A DNA stretch of 64,000 nucleotides from JADJOY01 sp046331705 [NCBI: bacterium]. Its GTDB lineage: Bacteria; JADJOY01. The position numbers and the translations under genes are program-made. This document shows positions 1 through 7,524 of this stretch, piece after piece. The stretch covers positions 62,001 through 126,000 of the forward strand of contig JAXLQJ010000001.1 of assembly GCA_046331705.1 (NCBI GenBank), written 5' to 3'. The notes beneath the pieces are model-generated. The model did not search any database, was not told the DNA's origin, and saw nothing but the letters and a program-made list of their open reading frames with translations. Numbering within the stretch: the stretch's first letter is position 1; the number at the start of each line of letters is the position of its first letter.

Positions 1-421
1 CGTGGTACGGGCCGTAGAGGACCAGCGGCGCGCCGCTCGGCAGCACGCGCGCGGCGCCGGCGAGCAGCGCGAGTGTCGCCGTCCACGGCGAGATGTGGAC
101 CATGTTGATGCACACGATCGCGTCCGCGGCGTCGATGGGCCAGGTCTTGGCGCGCACGTCGAGCTCGCGCGGCGCGCGCAGATTCGGGAGAGCCTCGCTC
201 TCGCGCCACGCGGCGATGCTGGCGCGTGACTCGGCGTCGGGGTCGCTGGGTTGCCAGACGATCCCCAGCAGGTGCCGCGCGAAGTGAACCGCGTGCTCGC
301 CCGTGCCGCTCGCGATCTCGAGCACGAGCCCCTCTGTCGGCAGCACGCGCCGCAGCACGTCGAGGATCGGATCGCGATTTCGCGCCGTCGCCGGAGCGCG
401 GAGGCGAGCGTCGCGCGGCAT
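1..421 (-). CDS. DUF938 methyltransferase-like protein (3' part cut by window edge)
   Basis: The visible 140 residues begin MPRDARLRAPATARNRDPIL and contain the SAM-binding type motif LEIASGTGEHAVHFA (around residues 34-48) and a later DAIVCINMVHISPW segment. This pattern is typical of the DUF938 family of small class I SAM-dependent methyltransferase-like proteins (usually about 200 aa), so roughly the last third lies outside the window. The ATG overlaps the TGA of the upstream lipoprotein gene by one base (TGATG), so the two are probably co-transcribed and translationally coupled. The substrate is unknown for the family. The family call is fairly firm; catalytic activity is inferred only. 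Confidence 0.8.
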   Translation of the reverse strand, partial: MPRDARLRAPATARNRDPILDVLRRVLPTEGLVLEIASGTGEHAVHFARHLLGIVWQPSDPDAESRASIAAWRESEALPNLRAPRELDVRAKTWPIDAADAIVCINMVHISPWTATLALLAGAARVLPSGAPLVLYGPYH

Positions 422-2295
422 CACAGCCCCTCGAGCCCCGCGCCTTCCCAGAGGCGCGCCGAGGTTTCCGCCACCAAGTCGATGACGCCGAGCCCGAGGC
501 TCGTGACACCGGTGATCGCGACGCTCCCGTCCGCGTTCACGGCGAGATCGCCGACCGGCTCGGTGAGATGCGAGAGCGAGAGAAAAGCACCGTCGCGGAG
601 ATCGATGCCGTAGAGGCCCTGCCCGCTCGCCAGCACGAGCAAATCCTGGCGCGGATCGAGCGTCATCGCGTTGGATCCGAAGGCATCGAGCACGGTGAGG
701 CCATGGCCGGCGATCGGTGCCGCATAAAGGCGATCGCCGAGGATGTAGGCGGTCGAGCAATCGCGGCTCATCACCAGCCGGCCGTTTCCGGGGCCGGCCA
801 TGAACGTCTGCGCGGCGTCCGAGGTCGGGCCGAGCGTGCGCACCCGCACGAGCGCGCGATCGCGCAGCTCGTAGAGCACGTCGGCGGTCTCGATGCCGTC
901 CGCGGACCACTCCGTGCCGAGCGCGAAGAGTCGCCCCGCTTCACAGCTGCTCACGTCGGAGACGTGCGTCCGGTCCGCCGTGATGCCCTTGGTGATGCGC
1001 CCCGTGGCGACCTCGAGGGCGTCCACCCGCGCATCGCCGAGGCGATACGGCGGGAAGTACGAGAAGCCCGTCGGCGACACCGTGAGCCAGAGCGTCGCGC
1101 CGCCGGCCGCCGAAGTGAACGCGGAAACCGGCTCTCCGAACGCGCTGCCTCCGGGAAGCAGATCCTCGAACGCTCCAGTGCCGAGATCGACGCGAAACGG
1201 ACCCCGCGAGGCGTTGGGGCCGCCGAAGACGAACGCCGAGCCTGGGCGATCCCCTTGGGCGACGTGACTGATGCCCGCGCCGCCTTCGGCGATGCGCCGC
1301 GCTTCCCGCGTCGCGGTGTCGTACTGAAAGACTCCCGATGGCGTTCCGAACCACACGCTCGTGCAATCGCCCACTGCGGTCGCGGGGCCACCGGGTGCGC
1401 GCAGCTCGGAGATCGCCGTGGTGGTGTCGAAGGAGTCGAGCCGGTCGAGGGTCGTCGGATCGAACGCGTCGTAGAGCACCGTCGCGTACGTGCCCTCCGC
1501 GGTCGCCCCCGAGAAGGACTCGTGCGCCCGGAAGAGACGCGTGCCACCACAACCGATGGCCAGAGCTTCCTGCCGATACCCCACGCTCTGAACGATCGTC
1601 TCCTCGGTTTCCCGCTCGCAGCGGCTCAGATTCGCGTAGGAACCGGTGTGTGGACCCGGGCCGATCACCGCCTGCTGGTACGTCGCGCGGCCCGAGGGAT
1701 CGATCAGCGCGGCAGGGAAGTCCGCGCAGCCATCGAGCCGCTCGCGACCGCCGTCGGCGAAGTCGATGCGATCCACACCGTCGCGCCAGGTGAAAGCACC
1801 CGCGCCCGCGGAATCGACGAAGAAGCCGCTGCCGGCGAAGCCGCGCTCGAGCACGAGCTGCCACTCGCTGCGCGCCGCCCCGAAGCGGTAGACGGCGCCG
1901 CTCAGCACCGGCTCCCCATACGGCGGTTGGGGCTCACCAGCATGTCCGACGACGGCGAACGCACCACCGCCGATCGGATCGGCCTCGACGGCCTCGACCG
2001 GCACACCAGCAAGCGGCGAGTCGAGGCGCACGATCGCACCGGTATTCAGGTCCACCAGCGCCACGCGCCCCGCTGCCCGCTCGAACACCAGCAGCGTTTG
2101 GCCGTCGGCGAGCGGAACGATCGTCCACGGACGCGCGAGCCCGCGTCCGGGCGCCGTCGCGAACTCGACCGGTTGCGCGGGAAGGACGAGCGGGGCGCCG
2201 CTCTCGCCGGAGCTACACGCGGCGGCGACGATCAGCGTCGCGAGACAGGCAACGCGGTGGCACGGCGAACGACGAGCACGCGAACGAGGGTCCAT
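421..2295 (-). CDS. Large lipoprotein with propeller-like repeats
   Basis: The 624-residue product starts at an ATG preceded by a GGAGG ribosome-binding site six bases upstream. A much longer open frame runs further upstream, but that part has shadow-like, Arg/Ala-rich composition. The N-terminus MDPRSRARRSPCHRVACLATLIVAAAC ends in a lipobox with the lipidated Cys at about residue 27, so it should be a lipid-anchored envelope protein. The rest has repeated short beta-strand-like units (for example VALVDLNTGAIVRL and GVFQYDTATREARRI) that resemble a WD40/NHL-type beta-propeller. No catalytic motif is visible. It is followed by the coupled DUF938 gene. The function is unknown. Confidence 0.82.
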   Translation of the reverse strand: MDPRSRARRSPCHRVACLATLIVAAACSSGESGAPLVLPAQPVEFATAPGRGLARPWTIVPLADGQTLLVFERAAGRVALVDLNTGAIVRLDSPLAGVPVEAVEADPIGGGAFAVVGHAGEPQPPYGEPVLSGAVYRFGAARSEWQLVLERGFAGSGFFVDSAGAGAFTWRDGVDRIDFADGGRERLDGCADFPAALIDPSGRATYQQAVIGPGPHTGSYANLSRCERETEETIVQSVGYRQEALAIGCGGTRLFRAHESFSGATAEGTYATVLYDAFDPTTLDRLDSFDTTTAISELRAPGGPATAVGDCTSVWFGTPSGVFQYDTATREARRIAEGGAGISHVAQGDRPGSAFVFGGPNASRGPFRVDLGTGAFEDLLPGGSAFGEPVSAFTSAAGGATLWLTVSPTGFSYFPPYRLGDARVDALEVATGRITKGITADRTHVSDVSSCEAGRLFALGTEWSADGIETADVLYELRDRALVRVRTLGPTSDAAQTFMAGPGNGRLVMSRDCSTAYILGDRLYAAPIAGHGLTVLDAFGSNAMTLDPRQDLLVLASGQGLYGIDLRDGAFLSLSHLTEPVGDLAVNADGSVAITGVTSLGLGVIDLVAETSARLWEGAGLEGL

Positions 2296-2441
2296 CGGGA
2301 CCTCCGAAATGCGTTTCCGTCCGCGGGAGATCGGATGGCGTGGCTGACTGCATGTCTCGACGTATAGCACCGCACGGCGCGAGCGATCGCCTCCGGCCGC
2401 GACGGTGCGCGGCCCGCCAGGCGCTCGGTGCAACCCGACCG

Positions 2442-4601
2442 CTAGGGGATCTCGACGGGCACTTCGAGCGGTGCGGCGCCGAGCGACTCGAACCAGAAAT
2501 GGCCTTCCTTCAAGAGCCCCACGCGGGCGGTGTAGCGGCCCGCGGGAAGGCCGTCGGCGGCGACCGAGAACGCCACCTCGCGACTCTCGGCGGGAGCGAG
2601 CGGCGGGTCGAAGTACACGCGCTCTCGATCGCGGACGCACGCACCGGTGGCCGTGTCGAACCAGCGGATCCCGACGCCCGAGCGGCCGAGGAGCGCGCCC
2701 GTGCCGTCGAGCGACGCGCCGTCGGGACCGCGCACCCGTGCTCGAATGGACACGCTCCCATCCGCGGCGACCGACACCGGCGCGACCAGCTCGAGCCGCG
2801 CCGTCGCGAGCGTCGAGCCCTCGACCTCCACGTTCCACTCGACCGGTGGCGCGCCCAGATCCGCCAACCAGAAGCACGCCTCGCGCACCAGATCGACCCT
2901 GCAGCGATAGGAGCCCGCGGGCAACAGCGCGACGTTCGCCGCCAGCGACACGTCGCGGATCTCGCCCGGTGCGAGCGGCGGCGTCAGCGCGGCGCGATCG
3001 GATGCGCGCACTTCTTCGCCGGTGTCGGCGCGAAACCAACGCACGCCGACGGCGATGCGTCCCCATCCGGAAGCCGCGGCTTCGTTGCTGTCGATCGACG
3101 ACGTGGCGTGACCGCGAACGCGGATCGGAATCACCAGATCCTCGGGTCCGCGAGCGGTGGCCGGCTTGGTCGGCACCTCGACGATGGGCTCGGCATGCGG
3201 CTCGCCGGCGACTTCCAGATCCCATTCGATGGGCTTCACGTCGAGATCGCGGAACCACCAGAGCCCGTGGCGCACCAGGTCGACCTCGAGGTGGTAGCGC
3301 CCCGGCTCGCGCGGTACGAGGCCGATCAGCGTGAGATCGACGCTCTCGCCGGCCGCGACGGTCTCGCTCATGCCGATCTGCGCGAAGGTGTCGTCCAGCG
3401 CTCGTCCCGATGCGTCGGAGAGCCGCGCGCACAGGTAGACCTTGCGATACGGCTGGTTTCCCGCCGCCAGCCACGGCATCTCGCCGGTGTTGGTGGCGCG
3501 AAAGCGCGCCACGAAGAGCTCGCCAGGGCGCGCGCGCGCCGGCAGCTCGCGCGCCTCGATCCGCGCATCCCACACCAGCGCGTTGGGCAGCTTGCGGCCG
3601 CCCTCGATGAGCGCGTGGCGCAGGTTCTCGTACTCGGGCTTGCCGGGGTAGTAGCGCTCCGAGGGGAAGCCGAGCGGCTGATCGGTGGTCGCGAACGTGA
3701 GCCGATCCACCCCCAGCTCGCGTGCCAGTCGGCGCGCCTTGTCGAGCTCCTCGTCCGAGTCGTTCCAGCGGAAGAGGATGTAGTTCCAGATGATCCACGG
3801 GAAGAGCAAGCCTCGACGCTCACGCTCTTCCACGACGTCGTGGATGGCCTTCAGGACCTTGTCGAGCTTTCCGCGCTTCCGGTAGGTCTCGTAGACCTCC
3901 TGGGTGGCGCCGTCGACCGAGAACTGGACCTCGTTGATCCCCGAGTCCACCAGCGCCGCCACCTTCTCCGGCTTGTCGAAGTAGTGGCCGTTGGTGCTGG
4001 TCCAGATCCAGATCTTCGGGTTCACGTCCTTCGCGTACTTGAGCATCCGGAACGCGTCTTTGTGCAGGAAGCTCTCGCCGTAGTTGTAGAAGACCATGCG
4101 CTCGATGTGCGGCCCGACCTCGTCGATCACCTTCTTGTAGAGATCGAAGGGCAGCATCCGCTCGACGCGCGTGTCGTAGACCTCGACCTCGCACGCCGGC
4201 TGCGGGCAGCGCAGATTGCAGATGATCGTGGGCTCGACGTAGAGGACTTGCGGGTAGGTCTGCGGGACGAGCGGCAGATTCGGCGGCTCGTAGCCGCCGT
4301 CGTGCACTTCCATGAGCCCGCACTTGTAGCAAAACGCCGGCGGGCGATTGGCGTGCATGCCGCGCCGCATGCGCTGGAAGCCGCCGCCTTGCCAGATCTC
4401 GAGAGCGCTCTGGCTCGCGACGTGGCCCATCTTGTTCTCGTTGCGGGCGTCGCCGCAGCCACACACGACCGTGCCGTCGCAGGTGAGCACCAGCGTGCGC
4501 CACGGCCACAGGCAGAACATGCGTTTGCCTTCGTAGCTCACGCCGAAGCGGTTGAGCTGCGCCGGGCCTTCGGCAACGGTATTGAGCTGTGTGAGACTCA
4601 T
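2442..4601 (-). CDS. Radical SAM protein with N-terminal SPASM-like region and three C-terminal Ig-like repeats
   Basis: The 719-residue protein starts at an ATG preceded by GAGG. Residues about 28-97 match a SPASM auxiliary-cluster region (FCLWPWRTLVLTCDG, then CGCG, a GNV-like stretch, EIW, and CYKCG, with Cys 30, 41, 47, 49, 91 and 94), which in most families lies after the radical-SAM core. The core follows (YVEPTIICNLRC, YNYGESFLHKD, STNGHYFD, IWNYILFRWNDSDEE). Its cluster motif is C128-x3-C132-x4-C137 rather than the usual Cx3Cx2C. The last about 350 residues hold three similar beta-sandwich-like units, each ending in a pattern like GRYHLEVDLVRHGLWWFRDL. Such proteins are often found in glycan or peptide-modification loci, but the substrate cannot be told. 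It is divergent from the SH3 gene with only 45 bp between them. Confidence 0.85.
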   Translation of the reverse strand: MSLTQLNTVAEGPAQLNRFGVSYEGKRMFCLWPWRTLVLTCDGTVVCGCGDARNENKMGHVASQSALEIWQGGGFQRMRRGMHANRPPAFCYKCGLMEVHDGGYEPPNLPLVPQTYPQVLYVEPTIICNLRCPQPACEVEVYDTRVERMLPFDLYKKVIDEVGPHIERMVFYNYGESFLHKDAFRMLKYAKDVNPKIWIWTSTNGHYFDKPEKVAALVDSGINEVQFSVDGATQEVYETYRKRGKLDKVLKAIHDVVEERERRGLLFPWIIWNYILFRWNDSDEELDKARRLARELGVDRLTFATTDQPLGFPSERYYPGKPEYENLRHALIEGGRKLPNALVWDARIEARELPARARPGELFVARFRATNTGEMPWLAAGNQPYRKVYLCARLSDASGRALDDTFAQIGMSETVAAGESVDLTLIGLVPREPGRYHLEVDLVRHGLWWFRDLDVKPIEWDLEVAGEPHAEPIVEVPTKPATARGPEDLVIPIRVRGHATSSIDSNEAAASGWGRIAVGVRWFRADTGEEVRASDRAALTPPLAPGEIRDVSLAANVALLPAGSYRCRVDLVREACFWLADLGAPPVEWNVEVEGSTLATARLELVAPVSVAADGSVSIRARVRGPDGASLDGTGALLGRSGVGIRWFDTATGACVRDRERVYFDPPLAPAESREVAFSVAADGLPAGRYTARVGLLKEGHFWFESLGAAPLEVPVEIP

Positions 4602-4646
4602 CGAGACCTCGAACCGAGCGCCGGGAGGCGCCGATCCGAGGAGGTT

Positions 4647-5354
4647 ATGCGCCACCACGATCCCCGTCCAACCAACCTCACCGCTTGGCTGCTCTTGGCG
4701 GCCGTCACCTTCGTGCCGGGTCGGGCCGCCAACGCCGGCGAGACCTATCGCCGCGTCCAGCTGGTGCCACGCGACGAAGCCGCCGCGGACCCCTCGTTCG
4801 CAGCCTTCCGCGCCAAGCTCGACGCGGCCATCGCCGCGAAGGACGCGGATTTCCTGCGCTCGATCCTGGCGCCCGACGTCCTGCTCACCTTCGGCGGCGA
4901 GAGCGGCCCGAACGCCTTCTTCGAGCGCTGGCGGCCAGCGGCCGACGACTCGGAGCTCTGGTCGCTGCTCACCGAGCTGCTCCGCCTGGGCTCGACTCTG
5001 AGCACGGACGCGGACGCGGCCGACGCGACGTACCCCTTCTACTTCGAATCGTTCCCGGACGACTTCGACGGATTCACCAGCGGCGTCATCACGGGCAGCA
5101 ACGTCAACGTCCGGGAGCACCCCGACGCCGCGTCCGCGGTGATCGCTCGGCTCAGCCACGACGTCGTCGTCGTCCCCGACTGGGGCGAAGCCGCCGCGGA
5201 TCGCCCCGCCTCGCCGTGGGTCCGCGTCGCGCTCCACGATGGATCGGCTGGCTACGTATCGCGCAAGCTGATCCGTTCTCCGGCCGGTTACCGGCTCGGC
5301 TTCCACCGAGCCGGTGACCGGTGGATGCTCACGTTCCTGATCGCTGGCGATTGA
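4647..5354 (+). CDS. Secreted protein with SH3-like domain
   Basis: The 235-residue product starts at an ATG directly after a GAGGAGG ribosome-binding site. A signal peptide is visible (TAWLLLAAVTFVPGRAANA, probable cleavage ANA|GE). The C-terminal third carries a bacterial SH3 (SH3_3) pattern: GSNVNVREHPDAASAVIARL, then WVRVALHDGSAGYVSRKLI. Such domains bind peptidoglycan or other envelope ligands. The middle part (about residues 35-135, FRAKLDAAIAAKDADFLRSILAPDVLLTFGG) resembles the nuclear-transport-factor-2-like helical/beta lead-in seen in many periplasmic proteins, but this is weak. It ends 13 bp before the homocysteine methyltransferase gene, so the two could be co-transcribed. Confidence 0.82.
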   Translation: MRHHDPRPTNLTAWLLLAAVTFVPGRAANAGETYRRVQLVPRDEAAADPSFAAFRAKLDAAIAAKDADFLRSILAPDVLLTFGGESGPNAFFERWRPAADDSELWSLLTELLRLGSTLSTDADAADATYPFYFESFPDDFDGFTSGVITGSNVNVREHPDAASAVIARLSHDVVVVPDWGEAAADRPASPWVRVALHDGSAGYVSRKLIRSPAGYRLGFHRAGDRWMLTFLIAGD

Positions 5355-5367
5355 TGCGTCCTCGCCG

Positions 5368-6246
5368 ATGAGCTTGATCGCGGAGCTGGCACGAAGGGTG
5401 GTGCGCTTCGACGGGGCGATGGGGACGATGTTGCTCGATCGCGGCCTCGGGCTCGGCACGCCGCCCGAGCGCTGGGTGCTGGATCGGGCCGACGAGGTGC
5501 TCGCGGTGCATCGCGCGTACATCGACGCAGGCGCCGAGGTGCTCACGACCTGTACGTTCGGCGCGAATGCGATCCACCTCGCGCGAGCTGGGCTCGCCGA
5601 GCGCGGCGAGGAGATCTGTCGGCGCGCCGTCGCGCTGGCCCGCGAGGCGGGCGGCGGCCATTGCTGGATCGCCGGCGATCTGGGGCCGATCTGGCCGCCG
5701 GCAGGCGCCGCGAACGCGCCGAGCGCGAGCGAGCGCACGGAGGCCTACGCCGAGCACGCACGCTGGCTGGCCGCGGCCGGCGCGGATGTGCTGCTGGTCG
5801 AGACGCAGCTCGCTCTCGACGAGGCTCGGACGGCGCTCGCCGCGGCACGTGCGACCGGACGACCGGTGATCGTCACGATGACCTACGGCACGCCGGAACG
5901 GCTCGCCGACGCCGCGCTGGCGGGCGCGGAGGCGGCCTCGCTGGAGCGCGCAGGCGCCGCGGCGGTGGGCGCCAACTGCATGCTCACCGCCGAGCACCTC
6001 CGTCCGGTCGTCGTGGGCATGGTGAAGACGACCGCGCTGCCGGTCGTCGCGCGGCCCAACGCGGGCCAGCCGCGGCGCACCGGCGATGGGCGCTTCGTCT
6101 ACGAGGAGACTCCGCAAGGATTCGCGCGAGGGATCGCCGCGCTGGCGGAGGCCGGCGCGCACGGCGTGGGCGGTTGCTGCGGGACGACGCCGGCGATGAT
6201 CGCCGCCGCGCGAACCGCGCTCAGCTCAGCGCGAGCGGGATCTTGA
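5368..6246 (+). CDS. Stand-alone homocysteine S-methyltransferase domain protein
   Basis: The 292-residue protein matches the zinc-dependent homocysteine-binding module of MetH/BHMT/MmuM enzymes. It has FDGAMGTMLLDRG near the N-terminus, the zinc ligands Cys204 (GANC) and Cys270-Cys271 (GGCCGTTP), and the YEETP motif found in MetH. There is no cobalamin or pterin domain here, so it is not a full methionine synthase. It could use S-methylmethionine or betaine, or be the Hcy half of a split MetH. The 3' end overlaps the convergent receiver-kinase gene by 26 bp. The family is certain, the methyl donor is not. Confidence 0.88.
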   Translation: MSLIAELARRVVRFDGAMGTMLLDRGLGLGTPPERWVLDRADEVLAVHRAYIDAGAEVLTTCTFGANAIHLARAGLAERGEEICRRAVALAREAGGGHCWIAGDLGPIWPPAGAANAPSASERTEAYAEHARWLAAAGADVLLVETQLALDEARTALAAARATGRPVIVTMTYGTPERLADAALAGAEAASLERAGAAAVGANCMLTAEHLRPVVVGMVKTTALPVVARPNAGQPRRTGDGRFVYEETPQGFARGIAALAEAGAHGVGGCCGTTPAMIAAARTALSSARAGS

Positions 6247-7375
6247 TGCGGAACGTGGTTCCGACGCCTTCGGCGCTCTCGCACTCGATGGTGCCGCCGT
6301 GGCCCTCGATGATGATGCGACAGATCTCGAGGCCGAGCCCGGTGCCCGCGGAGCGCGTCGAGAAGAACGGCTCGAAGACCCGCGCGCGCACCTCGGCCGG
6401 CATGCCGCGCCCGGTGTCCTCCACCTCGACACAGGCCTGTGAACCGAGCACGAAGCTCCGGAACGAGATCCGGCCCCCTTCCTCGGTGGCATCGACGGCG
6501 TTCTGCAGCAAGTTCCAGAGCACGCGCCAGAGCTTGCGAGGCGCGACCTCGCAGGGCAGCGAGACCGACGGCTCGAGATCGAGTCGGCGCGTCTGGTCGA
6601 TGGTGCCGCCGCGCATGTCGTTCACGAAGCCGCGCACCACCTCGGCCAAGTCCGCCCGCTCGAGCTGATACGAAAGCGGGCGGCCCTCCGCCACCATCAT
6701 GAGCTCGCTCGAGAGCTCGTGGATGCCGTGCACCGCTTGATCGAGCAGACGCCGGACGGTGCTGCCAGCGGGCCCCAGGTCGGCGAGACCGGCGAGCCCG
6801 ACGACCGCCGTGAGGTAGTTGCGGATGTCGTGGGCGAAGCCGGACGCGAGCCGTCCCGCCAGCGCCAGCTTCTCCGCCCGCACCAGGCTCTCGCGCGCGG
6901 TGTTGAGCTCGCGCAGCGTGTACTCGAGATGGCGATTGCGCAGCGCCAGCTCCTCGAGCAAGTGGCGGTTCTCGCGCGCCAGCCGGCGGCGCTCGAGCGC
7001 CTCCGAGATTTCCTGCCGCAGCACCGCCGGGTTGCACGGCTTGAGCAGGAAGCGCAGCACCTCGCCTTCGTTGATGGCGCGCAACATCGCGTCGGGCTCG
7101 TTGTAGGCGGTGAGCACGATGCGCACGATGTCGGGATCGCGCTCGCGGATGCGCGCCAGCAGATCGGTGCCGCGCACGCCGGGCATGCGCTCGTCGGTGA
7201 GCACCAGGTCCACCGGATGCTCGTCGAGGATGCGCTGCGCCTCGGAGGCATCCGCGGCCGTGAGGACCTCGTACTCGCGGCCCAGGATCACCATCATCGT
7301 CTGGCGCAACGGCTCTTCGTCGTCGACGACCAGAATGCGAGCGCGGGGCATGGAAGGGGGCGGCGGGGGGGTCAT
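6221..7375 (-). CDS. Receiver domain-histidine kinase fusion
   Basis: The 384-residue cytoplasmic protein begins with a CheY-like receiver (ARILVVDDEEPL, phospho-acceptor Asp61 in LVLTDERMPG, conserved Lys in FLLKPCNP). A coiled linker follows, then a HisKA-type dimerisation segment with FAHDIRN (His182) and an HATPase domain (LWNLLQNAVDATEEGG, EDTGRGMPAEV, GTGLGLEICRIIIEGHGG). Placing the receiver ahead of the kinase suggests the kinase is itself controlled by phosphorylation from another histidine kinase. The next gene upstream on the same strand encodes a hybrid kinase, a plausible partner. An alternative ATG eight codons further in would remove the Pro-rich N-terminus. Confidence 0.88.
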   Translation of the reverse strand: MTPPPPPSMPRARILVVDDEEPLRQTMMVILGREYEVLTAADASEAQRILDEHPVDLVLTDERMPGVRGTDLLARIRERDPDIVRIVLTAYNEPDAMLRAINEGEVLRFLLKPCNPAVLRQEISEALERRRLARENRHLLEELALRNRHLEYTLRELNTARESLVRAEKLALAGRLASGFAHDIRNYLTAVVGLAGLADLGPAGSTVRRLLDQAVHGIHELSSELMMVAEGRPLSYQLERADLAEVVRGFVNDMRGGTIDQTRRLDLEPSVSLPCEVAPRKLWRVLWNLLQNAVDATEEGGRISFRSFVLGSQACVEVEDTGRGMPAEVRARVFEPFFSTRSAGTGLGLEICRIIIEGHGGTIECESAEGVGTTFRIKIPLALS

Positions 7376-7524
7376 GGAGTCACGGTCCTATGCCGAGCCG
7401 CGATGCGTCGAGCAGGCATCGTGCGGCTCGCCGGGGGTCGTCGATCGACGAGCTCGAATCCTCGCGCGGGCGGCGGCGAGCACGTTCGCGCGGCGCATCC
7501 TTTTCCCCTAGCCGTCGGCGCGCG

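Noticed and set aside
226-2367. Long plus-strand open frame opposite the lipoprotein
   Set aside because: Arg/Ala-rich shadow of the minus-strand gene, which has a ribosome-binding site, lipobox and natural composition.
2296-3798. 5' extension of the lipoprotein frame upstream of 2295
   Set aside because: It overlaps the radical-SAM gene on the same strand in another frame and has shadow composition; a GGAGG-ATG start lies at 2295.
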